A DNA stretch of 64,000 nt from Pseudozyma flocculosa PF-1 (taxonomy: Eukaryota > Basidiomycota > Ustilaginomycetes > Ustilaginales > Ustilaginaceae): assembly GCF_000417875.1 (NCBI RefSeq), contig NW_006920887.1, positions 221,385-285,384 on the forward strand, given 5' to 3'. Position numbers and translations under genes: made by a program. This document shows, piece after piece, positions 33,338 through 43,089 of the stretch; position 1 is the first letter of the stretch; every line of letters begins with the position of its first letter. A model generated the notes under the pieces. The model made no database searches. It saw only the letters and a program-made list of their open reading frames with translations, and was not told the DNA's origin.

Positions 33338-36034
33338 TCAGTAGACACCGCCGTATGCATCGTCCGGGTCGGCAAACGAGCTGGCCGTCGAGATCGGCCT
33401 CTGCTGCGTCTGGTACTGACCGCCAGCACCGCCAGGCATCAGGTTGCGCACGCTCAGCGGCGCATTCTGGCCCTCGGCCGCTCGATCGCTGGGGTTGGCG
33501 AATGGATCCAGGCCGCCGTTTGCGCTGTGCGAGGGCAGAGCGCCGCCGGACGGAGCACCGCCGCGCGCCGACATCTGGCTGAGCACGTCCTGGCTCGACG
33601 CACTGAAGCGGTTCGTGTCGAGCAGGCTGGCGCCGCCGACGCTGCCGGCACGCGCGACGTGGTGGCCGTCGTCGCTGCCGGCACCGCCGATGGCGTAGGT
33701 CTGCTGGACGTTGGGCAGGTCCGGCGTGCCGCTGCGGCCCTCGGCGGTACCCGGTCGGCCGGCCGTGTCAAAGTCCGAGATCCTCTTGCCGCCGGCGGCC
33801 GTGGGGCTGTTGCTGCGCTGCTGGTGCAGCTGGGCCTGGTGGGCGAGTCCAGCGACGAGGGCGTCAGCGGCGGCCGAGTTGTGCTGCGGGTTGAACGGCC
33901 CGCCCATCGATCCGCCGTGGCTGGCGCTCGAGGCGCTCTCAGGGCGAGAGCCCGAGGCGGCGGCCATGGCAGCCGACGGCTGACGCGAAATCATCGGCCC
34001 GGGGCTGGCGGCGTGTCCGCGGTCGAGGTGGGCGTAGGGGTTGGCGATGTTGTCGTTCATACGGGCTCCGACGCCGGCGATCGAGTACGGGTCGCCGCCG
34101 AACGCGGCCAGGGGCGGGAGCTGCGGAGCGGGGCTGACGCTCCTCTGCGAGACCATCGGCTCGTCGAGGTGGCGGTTGCCAAACGCGGCCGAGGGGGCAT
34201 CGTAGTTGGCCTGGGGCGAGACGTTCTGCATGACGGCAAAGTCGCCGTTGCCGTCCTGGTTGTAGTAGGCGCCGACCTGAGGGGCGTTGTACATCTGCTG
34301 CTGCTGGGCGTCGAACTGAGCGGCGGGTCCGTTGGCATGGCGGGCAAACATGGTCGGCGGCCGAGGGCCTCCCTCGTTGTGGGCGAGCATGGCGGCGCCG
34401 GCGCCGGCGGCCAGCCCGCTCGAGTACGAGGGTCCAAAGGTGCTGTCGTGGTGCTCCGACATGGACGGGTGGCCGTGGCCGTCGTCGCTGTCAAAGTGGT
34501 CCGGGATCATGGTCGAGTGCCGCTGGAAGGCGTCCCGGTCGAAGGGGTTGGCCTCGAACGGATCGCTGTTGTTGCGCTTGAACTTCTTGACCAGGAAGCC
34601 GACGAGCATCGAGAGGACGACGACGCCGACAAGCGCGCCGGCGACGATGCCGATGATGGGACCGGCACCGGGACCGTCGTTGGACTTGGTCTGCGAGTCC
34701 GACGCGGCGCTGGTCGGCGTGACGGTGGGCGTCGGCGTGCTTGTGACGAGCCTCGTTGCCGTGACGGGGCTGATCGGCGTCGAGGACTGCAAGGGGCGAG
34801 GCCGGGGCCAGGATCGAACAGAGGAGGGGTAAACAGGGTCAGCAAGATGTCGCCCAATGAAGAGCTTCGCGAAGCTAGGGGCGGAGCGAGGTCGAGGGCG
34901 AGGGCGAGGTCGGGGTTGGACGCTAGCGAAGGACTCTGAAGCCAGAGAAAAGGGGAGCAAAGACCACAAAAGGCACGGGTACAGGCCTGGAGAGCTCTCC
35001 TACTGAGCGCCATCTGACGAAGCTGGGCATACTCGCGCCAGTCCTCAAGCAGTCGATGCGTCCTTGTCCAATCTGCTCCGTGTGCCGGCGTGCAGCAGGC
35101 GGAGACTAGCAGCGACAAGCTTGGTGGTCCGAACGACGGCAGCCCAACCTCGTCGGTCGGGTCGACGCGCGAGGCGAGGCCACCGTCCGGGTCCACATCG
35201 AGCCACATGCCTGGCCTGGCCCACTGCCGCGCGCGACGGAGGAGAAGGGTGCATAGGGGTGCTCGGGGCGGGGATCGTCGAGGAGGGGGAGATGGCGTGT
35301 GGGCCGGGGGGGGCAATGACTATATAACCAACCGAAGATTCTGTAGTTCTGGATTCGCGCGTGGAGCTGGTATTCACCGTGCTGGTGGAGCTCGAAGTGG
35401 AGCTGGAACTCGTGCTGGTGGAGGACGACGAGGTGCTGGTGCTCGAGGAGGTCGAGGTCGAAGTCGAGGTGGGCATGGTCGAGGTCGAGGTCGTGGTCGG
35501 CGTCGACGTGGTGCGGCCGATGTTGAAGATGCTCTCGAGGAAGCCCTGCCTCGAGCTCGACGACGTCGTCGGGAGCGGCCGCGACGTCGAGGTGCGCGTC
35601 GGCGTCGTCGTGGGCGTCAAGATGCCAGGCTCATCCTGGCTGGTCGAACCGCTGTTGCCGACGCCGTTGCCATTGCCGTTGCCGTTGCCCTTGGTCGAGC
35701 CGGCGCCGGCGCCGGTGCCGGTGCTCGGCGAGTCCGAGACGTCTCCGGTGTCGCTATTTCCGGCGCCGCCATTGGGAGGACCGTTGGGGAAGTTGATATT
35801 GTCTGCGCTGGAACCACCGGTGGTGTCATCTTCGGCAGGCATCCTACCGAATCCGCCCTGGGAAAACTGCGGCTGCCTGCGTGAGAAAGGGTCGAGGTCG
35901 AGGCCATTGTCGTCGTCGAACTGCCTCTCGACGAGGCGGCGGATGGCGACGGGGTCGGCGTCGGCGTCGATGCGCTTTCGGTGATGGCGCTCCATGCGCC
36001 TCTTTGGCGAGGCGATGCCGTCGTTGAGCGTCAT
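33338..36034 (-). CDS. Ser/Thr-rich single-pass membrane protein, possible cell-surface sensor
   Basis: Proposed exons 36034-35333 and 34786-33338 give 716 residues. The N-terminal half is acidic and Gly/Asn-rich, then a run of Thr/Ser/Pro (about residues 145-270) like a glycosylated stalk. One hydrophobic segment, GPIIGIVAGALVGVVVLSML at about residues 277-296, is followed by basic KKFKRNN. The 410-residue C-terminal part is Gln/Ala/Ser/Pro-rich and probably cytosolic. This layout resembles Mid2/Wsc-type wall sensors or Msb2-like mucins, but I see no WSC domain and no cleavable signal peptide. The intron is 546 bases with an atypical donor GTTGGT; the phase fits, but the join is uncertain. 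The acceptor at 34787 (CTTGCAG) is good. Confidence 0.65.
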
Positions 36035-36377
36035 GATGGGGGCGGTGTGTGAGAGAAGGGGGGAGGGAGGGTAGAGAGGGATGTGGTGTTGGGAGCCGGG
36101 TCGACGCTCTGTAGAGCAGCGGCGGCGATGGTGGTGCGGCGCTGATTGATACCGGGACGAGGACGAGAGGAGAGTGGTCGAGGGTTGATCCCGAGCCTGC
36201 GGTCAACTCTCTCTGTGAGGGAGGGGTGGGTGCGACGTCGATGACAGAGGGCGTTTCCTGACGACTAGCTGTCCGGGCCCAAGGGTGGCAGAGGGCAGGT
36301 CGTGATGGCGAGGGTGGTGGCTAAAGAGTGTGGTACGTCGTCAAGCGGGGGTGGGGTGGTGTGGGTGGACGGGATGA

Positions 36378-36397
36378 TGGGTAGGGTAGGGTAGGGT
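36378..36397 (+). repeat. Interstitial telomere-like TAGGG repeat
   Basis: Three to four tandem units of the pentamer GGGTA. It resembles TTAGGG telomere repeats but lacks one T per unit, so I treat it as a simple repeat and not a chromosome end. Confidence 0.7.
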
Positions 36398-36478
36398 GTT
36401 GATGGAGCAAGGGGGACTGTGATTGTGTGATGGCGGAGAGGTGGGGGTAGGAGGCGTGGAGGGGGTAGGGGGAGGGAG

Positions 36479-36501
36479 AGGGCAGGGCAGGGCAGGGCAG
36501 G
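36479..36501 (+). repeat. CAGGG pentamer repeat
   Basis: About four tandem GGGCA units. The complementary CCCTG pentamer recurs at 43783-43810 and 44524-44550. Confidence 0.75.
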
Positions 36502-38182
36502 CGAGAGGCAGAGGCAGAGGGAGAGGGAGAGGGGGAGGGGGAGCGAGAGGGCGCAGGGAGAGGCGGTAGCGTAGCGTGGGTGGGTGGTGAGAGCGAGGCA
36601 AGCGCAAACGAGAGGCTAGGCTAGGGGGCTGGCCAGAGCTAAGGCTCTGCGAGGACCAGCAGCCATCTCTGCCAACGCCAAACAGCACCACCGACCGTAC
36701 GGGCTGCCCGACCTCGGCGCGCCAAAGCCCGCCCGCCGATCTGACTTGAAACAGAGCTTTCAGGCAGGCTTGCATTTCCAAAGGCGGCCCGACCGAGGGC
36801 TTTCAAGTGAGGACCGAAGATCCAAAATAGAAAGCAAGGCTAGGGCAGGGCGGCATCGCCGCTCGCCCGCCCGCCAGCATGCATCGAGGCAGCGAGCCAG
36901 CGAGCCAGCGGAGCAGCGGAGCTGTGGCAGACGAGCGCCCCCCGCTGCCGCCTGCAGATCAATCCGAAAGTTCGTTTCCCCTTTGTCCCTCGGTCGTCGG
37001 GCGGGGGGGATCGTCGTCGTCGAGTCGTCGCTTCGTTGCCCCCTCCTACCTGCCCTCCTTGTGCTCTGACGGGAACGCCCGAGACACGAAGCCAGCAAAG
37101 GCCAGGGAGCCAGCCTAGGACGTGCCGGCCGGCCTCTGACCCGTTCCTCTGGCTTCCTCTGCCGTCTGAGAGCATGACCTGCCACACGCCTCATTGTCCA
37201 AGTCAAGGCTCGCTCTCTCGACCCCGCTCCGCCAACTCTAGGGATGGGGACCGGAGCGCTGTAATATGGCGCGCCTCCGCCCCCGCCTCCGCCCTGGGCT
37301 TTGCAGCGGACAACAGATGAAGATTGCAGCGCCGGGCCTGGCCGTCGGCGTCTTGATGGCCACCGCCCGGCCCTCGATCTGATTCTGTATTGCGGCAAGC
37401 GTGAAGCGAGGGTTAGGGCAAGGGCGAAGGCGACGCGCGCTCCGTCTCTATAAACACGACGCAGGCGGTCCTTGCTTGCTTACTTCTTGTCTGCCTGCTT
37501 GGCTGGCTGGCTGGATGGCACGCATCTCACCAGACCTCTCGGTCAGTCGAAACGATAGCGCAAAGGCAGGATCGCGGCCGGGCTGTAGGCACCACGCAGG
37601 AGCGAGGGCCTAGGCAGGCAAGCAGCGTGCTCCAGGCCTGGCCTGCCAGGGAAGCTAGGAGAGTATGCGCGGTTCGTCGCGTGCATCGCCTGCCTGCCGT
37701 GCCTCGCCTCGCCGCCGACAAATTAAACGGCCCTGCAAGCAGAGACCGGCCGGCCGGCCCGGCCTGTCGGTCGATCTGCACCTTGCTTGAAAACCACACA
37801 CGGATCCTCCCGCCTCTGCCACACCTCTGCTCCTCCTTCCCCAGGCACCCCGCCGGCTCCTGCAGCACGACATCCCCCCCGCCTGCCAACTCGGTGCCGC
37901 ATCGCAGCGGCTGCGGTAGCCCAATGGGGCCCGAAGGGGGGAAAAGCTCGGATCCGCAGGTGACGCTCAGTCTGCCTACCTGCCTTTCGCCCGCGAAGCC
38001 CACTTCATGACGACGCAGACCCCTCCCAAACCTACCGCTTCGCCGACCGCGCATGACACGGGCCGACGGACTCGCTCGACACACCGGGCAAACGACGCCG
38101 ATACGTATGGGCTGCGTGAAAAAGGCCATGGTATGATGAATGACGGTGTGCGGCGACGGCAGCGTGCCAGCGCCGAAGACAT

Positions 38183-39325
38183 CTACTCGTTGTGCCAGAA
38201 GAGGTTGCGCAGGCTGTCGCAGCAGGCAGGAAAAGGATGGGACACGGGTGCAGGCAGGGCGGGCGCAAGTTGGTGCGATGGAGCGTCAGCAACGCACTTC
38301 CGCGCGGTCACACCTGCAGCATGGCGCCCCGTCGTCTGGGAGCCCGGGAGCCTACTCACCTGTCCCATCGCTCGCACTTGGTATAGAGATCTGCCGGTAG
38401 TCGCGTCGATGCCATCGAGTCGCGCGAGTCCGAAGGGTCAGTCTGGGGGCCGAGAGGAGCGCCCTCGCTAGTCCAGACGCCGGGCACGCCGGGCGCGACT
38501 CACAGTCCATCGAGTTGATGAGGCCCGGGTTGAGGTGCTCTCTTCTATGCTCGTGCAGCCACATGACGAGGCCCCAGGTGACGGTGGCAAACAGCGCAAA
38601 CGCCCTCTTGTCTGTCGGGATGGGCTTGGTGGGCGGGTAGTTGGCGGGCACCTCGGCGCGCGGCAGCACCATGGCCGAGAGCACTCGAGAGGCAGAATAG
38701 AGGACAATCTGCCGTCGTCGTCGTCCGAAGCGCACGGAGGCGGGAGGGAATCGGAGAGGAGCGTTCAGCGACGTCTGCAAGCCCATCACGGGAGCAATCT
38801 TCACGCAGCGGCGCACGCACCTGCTCTGCGACGGGCGTCCTCTCTCCGAAGACAGTGTACCCGAGCACACCGCCGGCGAGGAGCGAGTGCCAAGCGGGCG
38901 CCTTTTTGAGCGTGGCGCCCGTCAGCGCCTCCTGGACCCTTCTGAGGAGGATGGTGAGGAACTTGTAGGCGGGCGCAAACGTGCCGAGGTTGAAGGCGTG
39001 GGAGCGCGTGGCGCGGATAATGTTCTGCATCTTTTGCGCTGGCGTGCCCCGCCCAAAGAGAAAAGTCATGACGAGGGCGTGCGGGAAGCGGATCTTGGCG
39101 CCGTAGACGAGGCCGTTGCGGCAGGCCTGAGGGGTGTTGCCAGAAGGGATGGCGGGATTGCCAATACGGCAAAGGGGGGCGTTGTGTCAGCAAGCAGTGC
39201 CGGGTCCGGAGGATGAGAGGGTCATCGCAGCAGACCGAGAGCCTACAGACCTTGATGATGGTGAAGAGGTCATGGTAGGCCGGGTTGAGCGCTAGCTGCG
39301 TCAGCTTCTGCTCGAGGGCGGACAT
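38183..39325 (-). CDS. PXMP4-like peroxisomal membrane protein
   Basis: Exons 39325-39251, 39126-38821, 38708-38504, 38390-38360, 38213-38183 give 215 residues, the same as the animal PXMP4/PMP24 family (about 212). The conserved core ACRNGLVYGAKIRFPHALVM follows a short N-terminal helix. Next come NIIRATRSHAFNLGTFAPAY, an AGGVLGYTVFGE segment, YSASRVLSA and VTWGLVMWLHEHRR, ending INSMDYLYTKCERWDSLRNL. Four hydrophobic stretches suit a Tim17-like fold in the peroxisome membrane. The function is unknown, and the family is absent from budding yeast. The last two exons are 31 bases each; their joins restore the family pattern exactly. A TATATA lies at 39517-39522, about 190 bases upstream. Confidence 0.88.
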
Positions 39326-39516
39326 TGTCTTAGTTGTTGTGGTTGTGATGGTGGTGGTGGTGGTGGTGTTGGGCGGTGCTGTTGCTGTTGGTGGCTGTCG
39401 GTGGATGTTGCTGCTGTAATGGCTCAGGATCGGAGGCTTGCCGGTTCAGTCTGGACGAGGTGACTTGAGGTGCTGACGATGGGCGTCGCTGACGCTGATG
39501 GTGGTGCTTGTGTGTC

Positions 39517-39522
39517 TATATA
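39517..39522 (-). promoter_or_regulatory. TATA-like box of the PXMP4-like gene
   Basis: TATATA on the minus strand, about 190 bases upstream of the ATG at 39325. It stands out in a GC-rich spacer. Confidence 0.4.
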
Positions 39523-39846
39523 CGTTGCCAGAGGCGTGCTTGCCCGCTGAAATGAAGGAGAGTCGAAGCTGGAGCAGCACAAGTGGGTGACGGCTGGATG
39601 CAACGGTGCGGTGCGGCGGCGTGGGCTGGAATCGGGCGAAGGGGACGCGGAACCGGTGTGGCCTTGGTGGAAGAAGTTGCGGGTCGGGTCGGGTCGTTTT
39701 GCGAACCCGAGGTTGCTCTGCTTTGGGATGACGAGGAAGCTAAGGTGGAAAGAAGATGGCGGAGAGCTGTGAGGGCGCGGGACGAGGTGGGGCCGGCAAA
39801 GGCAGGCAGGCAGGTGCGGGGTCCAGCCTGGCTGAGGACCGGGGCT

Positions 39847-39975
39847 GGGGGGGGGGGGGGGGGACGCGCGCGCGCGCGCCGCCGCCGTCTCGTCGTCCGT
39901 ACGTACGTACGACGACCGCGACGCGCCGACCGACCGACGCGGCGGCGGCGGCGACCCGTACCGTACCGTACCGTA
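39847..39975 (+). repeat. Poly-G, CG dinucleotide, GTAC palindrome and CCGTA repeats in one block
   Basis: A 17-base G run (39847-39863) is followed at once by seven CG units (39865-39878). A self-complementary CGTACGTACGTACG follows at 39898-39911, then GACC and GGC runs, then four CCGTA units (39956-39975) abutting the gap. Confidence 0.9.
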
Positions 39976-39995
39976 NNNNNNNNNNNNNNNNNNNN
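39976..39995. other. Assembly gap (20 Ns) with nearby ambiguous bases
   Basis: Twenty Ns, then single Ns at 40018, 40022 and 40025 just before another G run. The ambiguity suggests a sequencing failure at structured G-rich DNA. Confidence 0.95.
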
Positions 39996-40750
39996 GCTCT
40001 CCTCGTGTGCTGGCGCGNGCGNGGNGGGGGGGGGGCGAAGCTGCCGGCCTGCGCCGCGCCCTCTGTTCTGACCCTTGAAGCCGGCAACTGCGAGCCGTCA
40101 ACCAGCCGGGCGGCGCGGAGCACCGTACCCTAGCTAGGCCTAGCCTCGTCATCCCCCTTGTTGCCCCTCGCTGCCCCGCCCCGGTTGGGTGCTTCAGGCT
40201 TGCTCCCCACCTGCCCAAGACGGCCACCACATAGCTCGACGAAAGCCAAAACGTACTCCCCACGATGGCTGCTCCTCGAGCCAAAGGGCTGTCCCGGTCC
40301 AGGGTTGGGATCGACGAGGCAGGCGTCAAAAATGGCTCATGGGGCCGAGGGGCGCGTGAAAGCCCCGTCTGCCTGCCGGCCAGGTCAGGCCTGCCTGACT
40401 GAACTGGCCGCGAGCATCCCAGCGCGTCTCGCTCCCGTCTCGCTCCCGTCTCGCTCCCGCCCTCGATGAGGCGACCAGGCCAGGTCATCCAACTGAGGCA
40501 CGCAGGGCCACATCGAGAGCCAAATCCACGCTACACCCACCCACCTCACCTCACCTGCTGGCGGGCCGAGACAGGACGTCGGATCAAATCCCATCGACCT
40601 CCGGGCCCTCACGCCCAGAGGGGCCGACACCGCACACACGCAGGGTCAATCAAGCGCTGATGGATAGATAAGAGTAACGGATCAAAGACGAAGAAAAGGT
40701 CGAACAAGGGTGCCGTAACGCGAAGAAAGGACAGACGACGACGCTGAATA

Positions 40751-40850
40751 CCGAGCATGGGAGAGAGCGTGAGAGAGAGGGATAGAGAGCGACAGAGAGA
40801 GAGACAGAGAGAGAGCGAGAGAGAAAGAGCGGGAGCGACAATGGGACGAC
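40751..40850 (+). repeat. GAGA-type purine tract
   Basis: A nearly uninterrupted purine stretch of GAGAGA and related units on the plus strand, in the spacer between the PXMP4-like gene and the next membrane protein gene. A similar tract occurs at 43619-43655. Confidence 0.7.
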
Positions 40851-41196
40851 AAAGAGCAACGACAACGACAGCCGCAAGAAAAGGGGGAGAACAAACAAAC
40901 GAAGAAAGGGCGGTCGGAGCGGAGGCGGGCGCGCATATCCAGACTGCCGCGTCCAGCGTCAAGCTGGCGGCGGCGGCAGCGGCAGCGGCAGCGGCGGCGG
41001 CGGCGGCCGCATCCGACCTTTGAGGCCTCAGATCGACCAGCAGAAGAGGCGAAGGCGGGCAACGACCAGAGGTCGACGTCCGATGCAGAAATACAAGGCG
41101 GTCAAAGAGGAAAGCGAGGGGCGGCAGTGCAGAACAAAGAGAGGGGCCCGGGACGCAGCAGAGGAAAGGCAAGCAACGGGGAGCGTTCGCGCCGCT

Positions 41197-43089
41197 TCAG
41201 CGCGAGTGGCCGTGATCGAGCATCTCGTTGTAGCCCACGACGTCGTCCTCGTTGAGGCTCGAACCAGCCACGCTCGCCTGCGTCCGGTGGCCCGGCAGCG
41301 CGTCGGGCGTGTAGAGCGACCGCATCGACGTCGGCGCTTGGGTCTCGGCAGCAGCGGAGCCGGCCGCCGCGCGCAGCGACGCGTAGTGCTTCATGGCCTC
41401 GTCGGGCGATGAAAAGTTGACGGGCGGCGCCATGCCCGTCTGCGAGCTCACCGCCGGCGAGGGCTGGCGCGCCACCGACGAGGCAAAGTTGGGGTGGTCG
41501 GGCGCCAGCGCCGGGCCGCTGCTGCCGCTGCCGTTGTAGTGCGCGTGGTCAATGTAGCGGCCGGCGTCCGAGATCGACGAGTCCGGCCGCGCGCCGTTGC
41601 TGCCAAACATGTCGCGGCCGTCGCTCTCCTCGCGGCCCGACGTCATCATGCTGAGCGCCGGGTACTCGAGCATCGAGTCGCGCTGGTTGGCGTCGGCCGC
41701 CTGGTGGCCGTGAACGGGGCGCGACGACGAGGGCGACGACGACGAGGGGGCGCCGAGCGAACGGCCGGCGTCGAGGCTCTTGCGCATCCGGTCGACGTCG
41801 CCGTGGCCGAGGGGCATGGGTCCGTCGTTCTGCGTGGGGCTCATGAGGATCTCGTCGTCGTCCTCGTCGTCGTCGGCGTAGACGAGGCCGTCGCTGAAGC
41901 GGCTCTCGCGGCGCGTGTCGTGGCTGGAGCGGAAGCGCTCGTCGAGCTGCGGGACGGCGGGGGCGTCGGGGTCGTAGTACGACTCGGTCTGCATCTGCGA
42001 TCGTCGGTTGCCGTTCTGGCCGAGGCGGGGCAGCGAGGCGCTGCTGCGGTGGGCGCCGGCGTTGCCGCCGAGGCCGCCGCGGAGACCGCCGTGGGCCTCG
42101 CTCGAGTTGGCGAAGCTGATCTTGGAGATGCGGTCGCCGCGCGTGTTGCCGGCGAAGCTGATCCTGCTGGAGCGGTTGCCCTCGTCGTACATCGACATGC
42201 CGCGCGGGCGTGCCTCGCGCATCTCGCCCTCGGTGGCAAAGGCGGGCGAGACCTCGGACATCTCGCGCGGCACGCGGTTGCCAGCACCGCGGCCGGCCAT
42301 GTTGCCGCCGCCGACGTCGTGAGAGACGCGCGCCATGTACGACGCGGGGCGGGTGCCCGGGATGGGGCCGGCGGAGCCGTCACCGCCCTGCTGCCAGTCG
42401 ACCGAGATCCTGCTCATGCGCTTGTCCATCTGCTCGGCCCAGTCGACGGTCTTGTTGTTGCGCTTGATGTGGAGGCGTCGGACGAGGAGCGCCACGACGC
42501 AGACGACGACGATGATGGGGCAGACGATGGCGGCCGTCTTGCCCGAGGCGTTGAGCTTGCCGTCCTCGACAAAGGCCGAGACGAGCTTCTGCTTGAGCGA
42601 AGGGTCCCTCTCGGCGTCGGCGGGGATCTTGCCGTTGGCGGGGACAATGTACTGGGCGGTCCAGGTGGGGCCCATGGGGTTGGCCGAGTCCCAGGGCTCG
42701 TTGCCGGCAGGGACAATGTTGAAGCTGAACGAGGCATTCTTGTCCTGGTGGACATCGTTGACCCACCAGCGGGGCTCAAGCTTGATCTTGTAGTCCTTTT
42801 GGCTGACGGGAACGCCCGTGTAGCGCTGGAAGGGGGTGGTGGCGTTGCTGAGCTGGGGGGCGTAGACGTAGATGTCGATGTTCTTGACGTCGCTGGCGAG
42901 GCAGGCGCGGTTCCAGGTGACGAGCGTCTTGACGGAGCTGTCGACGACGTCGCCGGCGGCGGGCGAGACGTAGAGGCCGCCGGCCGAGCAGTCGGTGGCG
43001 CTGGGGGCGGCGGGCGCCTGCCTGCGGACGAGCTTCTTGTGCCCGACCCGGGCGTGGGCGAGGAAGTTATTGCTCTTCTTTTCGAGCAT
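41197..43089 (-). CDS. Single-pass membrane protein with an extracellular-type N-terminal domain
   Basis: Single exon, 630 residues, starting at the ATG at 43089. Residues 30-180 look like a folded, beta-rich ectodomain (GGLYVSPAAGDVVDSSV, VTWNRACLA, DIYVYAPQ, RWWVNDVH). They carry three N-glycosylation sequons (near residues 82, 118, 180). The opening pattern 'P..G....V..TW' recalls Kre9/Knh1-type Ig-like modules, but I would not assign the family. A membrane segment AAIVCPIIVVVCVVALLV lies at about 186-203, followed by RRLHIKRNN. The 420-residue C-terminal tail is Ser/Gly/Asp-rich with repeated RIS motifs (SRIS, DRIS, SKIS), which are possible kinase sites. No N-terminal signal peptide is evident; the start MLEKKSNNFLAHARVGHKKLVRRQ is basic with a dibasic RR. 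Membrane insertion would depend on the internal segment unless an upstream exon is missing. Confidence 0.75.
   Translation of the reverse strand: MLEKKSNNFLAHARVGHKKLVRRQAPAAPSATDCSAGGLYVSPAAGDVVDSSVKTLVTWNRACLASDVKNIDIYVYAPQLSNATTPFQRYTGVPVSQKDYKIKLEPRWWVNDVHQDKNASFSFNIVPAGNEPWDSANPMGPTWTAQYIVPANGKIPADAERDPSLKQKLVSAFVEDGKLNASGKTAAIVCPIIVVVCVVALLVRRLHIKRNNKTVDWAEQMDKRMSRISVDWQQGGDGSAGPIPGTRPASYMARVSHDVGGGNMAGRGAGNRVPREMSEVSPAFATEGEMREARPRGMSMYDEGNRSSRISFAGNTRGDRISKISFANSSEAHGGLRGGLGGNAGAHRSSASLPRLGQNGNRRSQMQTESYYDPDAPAVPQLDERFRSSHDTRRESRFSDGLVYADDDEDDDEILMSPTQNDGPMPLGHGDVDRMRKSLDAGRSLGAPSSSSPSSSRPVHGHQAADANQRDSMLEYPALSMMTSGREESDGRDMFGSNGARPDSSISDAGRYIDHAHYNGSGSSGPALAPDHPNFASSVARQPSPAVSSQTGMAPPVNFSSPDEAMKHYASLRAAAGSAAAETQAPTSMRSLYTPDALPGHRTQASVAGSSLNEDDVVGYNEMLDHGHSR

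Larger units (their letters stand above)
36035..38182. other. Intergenic region with G-rich simple repeats
   Basis: This region lies upstream of the Ser/Thr-rich membrane protein. It holds a TAGGG run (36378-36397), a GGCAG run (36479-36501), a GGGAGA/GGGGGA tract (36505-36550) and a GGCTGGCTGG run (37500-37515). The strand asymmetry (G-rich plus, C-rich minus) continues into the leader of the minus-strand gene. No supportable gene. Confidence 0.4.
39326..41196. other. Spacer with unusual-DNA motifs and an assembly gap
   Basis: No gene is supportable. The left part holds GTGGTG repeats (39351-39368) and the PXMP4 promoter. The centre (39847-40034) is a cluster of structure-prone repeats around a gap. 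The right part (40750-40850) is a purine GAGA tract, followed by GGCAGC/GGCGGC runs (40966-41009) near the 3' end of the next minus-strand gene. Confidence 0.45.

Noticed and set aside
33224..34939. 571-residue plus-strand frame opposite the Ser/Thr-rich membrane protein
   Set aside because: Low-complexity Val/Gly/Arg shadow with no conserved motif, overlapping a minus-strand gene with a clear membrane segment.
33338..34969. Separate gene starting near 34969 for the membrane-segment half
   Set aside because: No ATG starts this frame there (a TTG would be needed). A good acceptor at 34787 joins in phase to the upstream Ser/Thr-rich exon.
36378..36397. Chromosome end
   Set aside because: Only three or four TAGGG units, flanked by ordinary sequence and genes on both sides.
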